Shown in pieces: positions 59,601 to 64,000 of a DNA stretch of 64,000 bases. Position numbers and translations under genes: made by a program. The notes beneath the pieces were generated by a model. The model did no database searches. It worked only from the letters and a program-made list of their open reading frames with translations, and was not told where the DNA came from. The stretch comes from Phaeobacter sp. HF9A (GTDB taxonomy: Bacteria; Pseudomonadota; Alphaproteobacteria; Rhodobacterales; Rhodobacteraceae): assembly GCF_011806385.1 (NCBI RefSeq), contig NZ_JAATOX010000005.1, positions 1-64,000 on the forward strand. The letters run 5' to 3'. Numbering within the stretch: position 1 is the first letter of the stretch; each line of letters starts with the position of its first letter.

Positions 59601-60893
59601 ATGACCGCTGAAACAGAGTTCTCCTTCGCTGCGCTTTCCGATTCGGCGCGACGGCATATCCGGGTGTTTCAGGCCCATCAGTTTCTTGATCGCTTTGCGA
59701 TGGGATTGACGGTGTCTGTTGTGGCCCTGGCATTGAGCGATCGAGGCATGGATCTCTTTCAAATCTCGCTGCTCTTTGGGGTCTACTCGCTCACCACCAT
59801 GGTGATGGAGCTGCCGTTTGGCGGTCTGGCAGACAGTATCGGGCGCAAGCCTGTCTTTCTGACCGCGGTCATCGCCAGTTTGGTGTCGCTTTCGATTTTT
59901 CTCTCGACCCGCGATTTTTATGTGCTGGCGCTGTCCTTTGCATGTATCGGTTTTGGCCGTGCGCTTCGGTCGGGCACGCTTGATGCGTGGTTTGTCGAAA
60001 CATTCAGGGCCAGCGCGCCAAATGTGGATGTCCAGCCCGCGCTGGCAAAAGCGCAATGGGCCAATGCTGTCGGCTTGGCCCTCGGGGCCGTCCTCGGCGG
60101 ACTTCTACCCGATATGCTGGGCCAGGTCGCAACACAGCTGGGTTTCAGCATCTATGACGTCTCCTACGCGGCGAGCTTTGCCGTAATGTTAGTCGTTTTT
60201 GCCTTCACCACATTCGCCATTGTCGAGCAGCCGCGCCCCATGAACCTGGCCGCGCTCAAGCTAGGCTTTGTGATCGTGCCGACGGTAATAAAGGATGCAG
60301 GTCTTCTGGCCCTCAAACATCCCGCATTGTCGATGCTTCTGGCTGCGCTGGCCTTCTTCTTGATGGCGAGCAACCCGGTCGAGGTGATCTGGCCGACATA
60401 TGCAAAACCGATGTTGGATGAAGGCTATGCCAATACCGTAATCGGTGTTGTCACTGCGTCGTATTTCTTTGCGATCGCGCTTGGCGCCTCTGTGTCATCG
60501 CACATCAGCCGGTTCTTCAAGCGGCGACACGCGCGGACGCTGGCGGCGAGCTATGCGGGCTTGGCCGGCGTTCAGATCGCATTGGCTTTGCAAGGCAATA
60601 TCATCGGCTTTTTGGCGGTTTTCATCCTGTATTCCGTGATCCTCGGCGTCAGCGAAACACCGGCGAGCAGCATTCTGCATCGCTGCGTCGAAGACCGTCA
60701 GCGGTCGACCATGCTATCGCTCAGATCGCTGATACAACAATTGGGGGCCGCATTTGGTCTGACTTTGGCCGGCGCGATCGCCGATCTCTATTCCACGGCT
60801 GTCGCATGGATCCTGGGAGCAGGGTTTCTTGTCATCGCCGCGATCCTGGCCTTGATGCTGGCCAAACGACTGAACACAGAACCGGATCGCTGA
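59601..60893 (+). CDS. MFS transporter
   Basis: A 430-residue protein with 12 predicted membrane helices and the loop-2/3 motif GGLADSIGRKPVFLTA typical of the major facilitator superfamily. The general layout suits a drug/solute exporter or an importer of a small organic compound. ATG 59601 is chosen (MTAETEFSF); an upstream extension of 16 codons is unlikely. It lies 126 bp after the P450 gene on the same strand and converges with the dioxygenase operon, so it could move the pathway substrate or a toxic intermediate. Confidence 0.87.
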   Translation: MTAETEFSFAALSDSARRHIRVFQAHQFLDRFAMGLTVSVVALALSDRGMDLFQISLLFGVYSLTTMVMELPFGGLADSIGRKPVFLTAVIASLVSLSIFLSTRDFYVLALSFACIGFGRALRSGTLDAWFVETFRASAPNVDVQPALAKAQWANAVGLALGAVLGGLLPDMLGQVATQLGFSIYDVSYAASFAVMLVVFAFTTFAIVEQPRPMNLAALKLGFVIVPTVIKDAGLLALKHPALSMLLAALAFFLMASNPVEVIWPTYAKPMLDEGYANTVIGVVTASYFFAIALGASVSSHISRFFKRRHARTLAASYAGLAGVQIALALQGNIIGFLAVFILYSVILGVSETPASSILHRCVEDRQRSTMLSLRSLIQQLGAAFGLTLAGAIADLYSTAVAWILGAGFLVIAAILALMLAKRLNTEPDR

Positions 60894-60953
60894 GAGTTCC
60901 ACGGCGCAGCCTCGCCGCGCGACCGGATGCAAAGCGGTCGCTGCGGGCTTGGG

Positions 60954-61454
60954 CTATGAAGCGGAGCTGTGCAGGTGATGAAAATCGCGGCTGAAATAAA
61001 CAAGCCCCGCCCCCGGGCGCGCTGACAGATGCACGCCCTGCACTTCGCAGAACATGACGGAATGGGTGCCCTGCTCCAGCACGCTGCCGATCCGGCAATC
61101 CAGCGCGACATTACTGTCGGTCAGCACCGGCGACCCGGTGGCCAGCGTGGTCCATGTACCCTGGGCAAAGCGGTCCACGCCTTCGACATAGCGCGCAAAG
61201 GTGTTGCAAAGATCCTGATGCTGGCTGGCCAATACATTCACGCAAAGCGCCCCATTGCGCAGGAACTTGTCGTGCACAAAGCTGCCCCGGTTGATGCAGA
61301 CCAGGACCGTGGGCGGGCTGTCGGTCACCGAACAGACCGCCGAGGCAACCAGCCCGTGCTTGCCCGCTGGCCCGTCGGTGGTCAGCAGGTTCACCGCCGC
61401 GCCCATGCGGCTCATGCCTTCGCGAAAGGCGATCTGGTTCTCGGTCAGCTCCAT
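60954..61454 (-). CDS. iacG: Flavin reductase, IacG-like
   Basis: A 166-residue flavin reductase-like FMN-binding protein (FREGMSRMGAAVNLLTTDG, then GLVASAVCSVTDSPPTVLVC). It reduces flavin with NAD(P)H. The length and domain match IacG and small components of two-component monooxygenases such as HpaC. GAGGGGAC precedes ATG 61454. It is the last gene of an operon ordered dioxygenase alpha, beta, SDR, reductase, flavin reductase, matching iacCDEFG; the symbol rests on that order and on the family. The reductase gene lies 11 bp upstream. Confidence 0.72.
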   Translation of the reverse strand: MELTENQIAFREGMSRMGAAVNLLTTDGPAGKHGLVASAVCSVTDSPPTVLVCINRGSFVHDKFLRNGALCVNVLASQHQDLCNTFARYVEGVDRFAQGTWTTLATGSPVLTDSNVALDCRIGSVLEQGTHSVMFCEVQGVHLSARPGAGLVYFSRDFHHLHSSAS

Positions 61455-61465
61455 GTCGTCCCCTC

Positions 61466-62431
61466 TCATATATCGAGCACAAGCGTGCCGCGCCCGCGCG
61501 AACAGCAGACGCACATCTGGTCACCATCCTCGCGTTCCTCATCCGTCAGGAACTGGTCGCGGTGGTCGATATCGCCGCTGATAACATCGGTGACGCAGGT
61601 GCCGCAAACACCCTCTTCGCATTTGACCTCGACCTTGATGCCATGCTCGGCGAGCTTCTTGGCTATGGTGTCATCCGGGCCGATGGTCAGCGTCACGCCG
61701 GAAGCGCGCGCCTCGACCTCGAAACTGTCGCCGCTCAGCTCCACATCCGCCGAAAAATACTCGCGGTGAACATTCGCCGTGGCGTGCCCTGCCGCTTCGG
61801 CGGTGTTGATCACCCAATCCATGAAACCTTGCGGGCCGCAGACATACAGGTGGGTATCCGGCGACGGCGCGGGCAGGTCACGCGCCAGGTCGAGCTTTTG
61901 CGCCGCGTCTTCGTCGTCGTGGTGAAACACCACCCGGTCGGCAAAGGGCGCGGCCTTGAGCTCCTCGTAGAATGCTGTCACGTCGCGGGAGCGCGTGCAA
62001 AAATGCAACGTGAAATCCTTGCCGATCGCATGCAGCCGTCGCGCCATGGCGATCATCGGCGTGACGCCAATGCCACCGCCGAGCAGCACGGTCTTGGTCG
62101 CGCTTTCCTCCAGCGGGAAGTGATTGCGTGGCCCTTCGACCTTGAGCGCCGCACCCGGTTGCGCCACCCGATGCACCTCCAGAGACCCCCCGCGCGAGGC
62201 GGGATCCTTCAGCACGCCGATCTCGTAATAGCCGGTCTCGGCAGGGTCGGAACACAGCGAATACTGCCGCCAGAGATCGACCTCCGGCAGGTAGAGATCA
62301 AGATGCGCCCCGGCGGTGACCGGCGGCAGATTGTCGCCCACCAGCCGGATGCGCGCGATATCGCCCCTGTCGTCGATCCGTTCGGAAACGGTGAGGGTCA
62401 AGGTCTGATTGTCTGTCATATCAAGGCTCAT
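61466..62431 (-). CDS. iacF: Ferredoxin-NADH reductase of the PDR/VanB type, IacF-like
   Basis: A 321-residue iron-sulfur flavoprotein. The FMN/FAD-binding barrel spans about 10-110 (RQYSLCSDPAE), and the NADH domain about 115-225 (LLGGGIGVTPMIAMA, LYVCGPQGFMDWV). The C-terminal 2Fe-2S plant-type ferredoxin has C-x4-C-x2-C in KCEEGVCGTC, with the fourth ligand in CVCCSRGRG. It passes NADH electrons to the Rieske dioxygenase encoded upstream in the same operon. ATGA overlap with the SDR gene. In gene order it corresponds to IacF. Confidence 0.8.
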   Translation of the reverse strand: MSLDMTDNQTLTLTVSERIDDRGDIARIRLVGDNLPPVTAGAHLDLYLPEVDLWRQYSLCSDPAETGYYEIGVLKDPASRGGSLEVHRVAQPGAALKVEGPRNHFPLEESATKTVLLGGGIGVTPMIAMARRLHAIGKDFTLHFCTRSRDVTAFYEELKAAPFADRVVFHHDDEDAAQKLDLARDLPAPSPDTHLYVCGPQGFMDWVINTAEAAGHATANVHREYFSADVELSGDSFEVEARASGVTLTIGPDDTIAKKLAEHGIKVEVKCEEGVCGTCVTDVISGDIDHRDQFLTDEEREDGDQMCVCCSRGRGTLVLDI

Positions 62432-63186
62432 CTCATGTATATCCCGCCGTTCACGTCCCAGCAGGCACCGTTGACGAAGGCCGCGCGCGGCGCCGCGAGC
62501 ATCGCGACAAGTTCGGCAACGAACTTCGGATCGCCCAAATCGCCCACGGGGATGTTTTTCTTGGCGGCGTCGATATTGTCACCCAGCACCTCGCGCACCA
62601 TGGGCGTATCCATCGGGCCCGGCGCGATCGCGTTGCAGGTCACGCCAAAGGGCGCAAGGTCACGGGCAAAGATCTTGGTCAATGTCAGGATCGCGCCCTT
62701 TGAAGCCGCGTAATGCGCCCCCGTGGCAGTGCCCCCATTCTGCCCCGCCAGCGAGGCCATGTTGACGATCCGCCCATAGCCGCGATCCTTCATGTGGCGG
62801 CCAAAGATCTGGCAACCGGCAAAGGTGCCGCCCGCGTTGGTGGCCATCACCTCGTTGAAAAAGGCGGGGTCGATCTCCAGCACCGGCTGCACGGCGGTGC
62901 GGGCGGCATTGTTCACCAGCACCTCAACCGAGCCATAGAAGGTGATGCACTGGTCCAGCACGGTCTGAAAGTCCTCCGGCTTGGTCACGTCCAGCGTCGC
63001 GGTGGTGGCGGTTTCGCCGGAAAGATCCAGCTCTGACGCCAGCGCCTTGGCCGGTTCCGGGTCCATATCGGTGATGACGACGCGGAACCCTTCGCGGTGC
63101 AGGGCGCGGGCGACCTCGGCCCCGAAGCCGCGCGCACCGCCGGTGATGACGGCGGTCTGGATCTGATCAGGCAAGGGGGCCACCAT
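62428..63186 (-). CDS. iacE: Short-chain dehydrogenase/reductase, IacE-like
   Basis: A 252-residue SDR. The cofactor motif is TGGARGFGAE (residues 15-24), with NNAA in the middle and the catalytic YxxxK in HYAASKGA, and a serine in MASLAGQ before it. Asp-40 in VVITDMDP suggests NAD(H). It overlaps both neighbours by 1-4 bp. In the iac cluster the SDR IacE acts on oxindole-type intermediates; here the assignment rests on gene order. Classic fatty-acid or sugar SDRs are the alternative. Confidence 0.75.
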   Translation of the reverse strand: MVAPLPDQIQTAVITGGARGFGAEVARALHREGFRVVITDMDPEPAKALASELDLSGETATTATLDVTKPEDFQTVLDQCITFYGSVEVLVNNAARTAVQPVLEIDPAFFNEVMATNAGGTFAGCQIFGRHMKDRGYGRIVNMASLAGQNGGTATGAHYAASKGAILTLTKIFARDLAPFGVTCNAIAPGPMDTPMVREVLGDNIDAAKKNIPVGDLGDPKFVAELVAMLAAPRAAFVNGACWDVNGGIYMR

Positions 63187-63680
63187 CAGAACAGATAGCT
63201 GAACGAATTCAGCATCCCGTCGGAGTTCAGCAGGCGGATCACCTTCTGATGCAGTTTGAAGCCCTCGTCCGTGGCCTTGAGCACATAGCGGACATTCCCG
63301 GCCCAGCTGCGCTGGCGGCCGAACTTGTCCTCGATCAGGTGTTCGGCGGCGCGGACGGTGATCAGATCGCCCTCGGCTTTGTCGATCACGATCCGGCTGA
63401 CGGTGCGCACGGTCACCGCCGGCGGCGCCGAGGAAATAGAGAACCCCGCCTGAAACCGCCCGATCCGGTCGCGGCGCATCTTGGCATTGTCATAGCAGAG
63501 GTTCAGTTGATTGGCGTAATCCTCGCCCTCGCCGATCGGCATGATGTACATGCCATCCTCGGTCCAGAGGTCCAGCCAGTCGTCATAGGCGCAGGCGTCG
63601 AGCAGGTCGGCCTCCTGCCACAGGAACCGGGTCACATCGGCGAGCAAGGCGCCAGCGTCGATCTTGGACATCTCGGTCAT
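63186..63680 (-). CDS. iacD: Ring-hydroxylating dioxygenase, beta (small) subunit, IacD-like
   Basis: A 164-residue protein of the SnoaL/NTF2-like fold used by aromatic-ring dioxygenase small subunits (EADLLDACAYDDWLDLW, TEDGMYIMPIGEGEDYANQ, then RQRSWAGNVRYVL). It shapes the hexamer and has no cofactor. ATG 63680 (MTEMSKIDAG) overlaps the alpha-subunit stop in an ATGA; an upstream start at 63698 is possible. The beta subunits of benzoate, biphenyl and aniline dioxygenases are distant relatives, so the specific substrate rests on context. Confidence 0.78.
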   Translation of the reverse strand: MTEMSKIDAGALLADVTRFLWQEADLLDACAYDDWLDLWTEDGMYIMPIGEGEDYANQLNLCYDNAKMRRDRIGRFQAGFSISSAPPAVTVRTVSRIVIDKAEGDLITVRAAEHLIEDKFGRQRSWAGNVRYVLKATDEGFKLHQKVIRLLNSDGMLNSFSYLF

Positions 63681-64000
63681 GCCATCATCCTCTTCCACAT
63701 CTTGTAGGCAGCGCGCATGCCCGTCTCGGCGCTGATATGGCCGCGCGGACCAGCGGTGCCGGGTTCCTCATCGACCAAGCCACGGTTCACCAGGATCGGC
63801 AGTTGCTCGCCGCCCTTGGTGCCGCGCTGCACGCGCTCCCAGACCTCGGCGTCATCGGGGCTGCCAAAGCCCATCGGCCCCTGGAAATGCTCATGCAGAC
63901 GCATCCGCATCTGGTTCGCCGCCTGCGGGCCGCCCTCCATACCAAGCGCCATATGGCGAATGTCGGTCTGCTCCACGCTGACAGGGGTCAGCACGCGGAA
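63677..64000 (-). CDS. iacC: Ring-hydroxylating dioxygenase, alpha (large) subunit, C-terminal part
   Basis: The last 107 codons of a Rieske dioxygenase large subunit; the gene continues past the right edge. The visible part resembles the C-terminal catalytic-domain end (HFQGPMGFGSPDDAEVWERV, then AETGMRAAYKMWKRMM). The Rieske center and the Fe(II) ligands are outside the window. Family and position follow from the beta subunit starting within its stop codon. In iac clusters this is IacC, which oxygenates the indole-acetate derivative; an aniline or benzoate-type dioxygenase remains possible. Confidence 0.72.
   Translation of the reverse strand, partial: FRVLTPVSVEQTDIRHMALGMEGGPQAANQMRMRLHEHFQGPMGFGSPDDAEVWERVQRGTKGGEQLPILVNRGLVDEEPGTAGPRGHISAETGMRAAYKMWKRMMA

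Noticed and set aside
1-64000. Mobile elements, CRISPR arrays, tRNA or rRNA genes, replication origin
   Set aside because: I looked for transposase or integrase frames, spaced direct repeats, T-arm GGTTCGA sequences and rRNA-like stretches and found none that I could support.

Overview
The window is GC-rich, densely coded DNA from an alphaproteobacterium. The best guess is a member of the Rhodobacteraceae (Roseobacter group). Supporting signs are two complete TRAP transporters, many catabolic operons each with its own LysR, MarR, AraC, GntR or TetR regulator, a two-subunit indolepyruvate ferredoxin oxidoreductase, and a PhyR-NepR-EcfG general stress system, which is specific to alphaproteobacteria. 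I saw no insertion sequence, tRNA, rRNA, CRISPR array or replication gene, so chromosome and large replicon cannot be told apart. Genes at both edges are cut.

Left third (1-30.1 kb) is catabolic. At 1-3.2 kb are a gentisate 1,2-dioxygenase, an FAH-family hydrolase, a maleate-isomerase-like gene and a nitrilase. At 3.5-8.7 kb are iorA-iorB, a hotdog thioesterase and two overlapping MarR regulators. At 8.8-14.4 kb a TRAP transporter is followed upstream by a formylglycine-type sulfatase/phosphonate monoester hydrolase and a LysR regulator. At 15-16.3 kb lie an unusual Asp/Glu-racemase-superfamily protein and Ohr. At 16.4-22 kb an amine-oxidation operon (ALDH, FAD oxidase, Rid protein, ornithine-cyclodeaminase-like protein) is divergent from an AraC regulator. 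At 22.1-30.1 kb are a sugar-type ABC importer with its own AraC gene, an M20 amidohydrolase and an aldehyde dehydrogenase.

Middle (30.5-46.2 kb) is a general stress response island. phyR is divergent from nepR-ecfG. Downstream are small envelope and stress genes (PRC-barrel, UPF0391, DUF883-like, YqjE-like, CsbD, pyridoxamine-oxidase-like, entericidin), an AI-2E-family permease, a pseudo-receiver, a HisKA_2 sensor kinase with a degenerate ATPase, a phospholipase D and a bacteriophytochrome-heme oxygenase pair. Eight sequences fitting the EcfG promoter pattern GGAAC-N16/17-CGTT (or a close variant) sit directly in front of these transcription units. Two of them overlap in one palindrome between phyR and nepR.

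Right third (46.6-64 kb) is again catabolic. A GntR-GGT-TRAP-amidase operon is followed by a TetR/darcynin-like pair. Then come AraC, a glutamine-synthetase-like ligase, a class I glutamine amidotransferase, a cytochrome P450 and an MFS exporter. On the other strand runs a ring-hydroxylating dioxygenase operon whose gene order (alpha, beta, SDR, reductase, flavin reductase) matches iacCDEFG of indole-3-acetate degradation. Taken together, the window holds candidate enzymes for several entry routes to indole-3-acetate or other arylacetates (nitrile, amide, amino-acid conjugate, aldehyde/amine, 2-oxo acid) plus an iac-like ring attack. That link is an inference.
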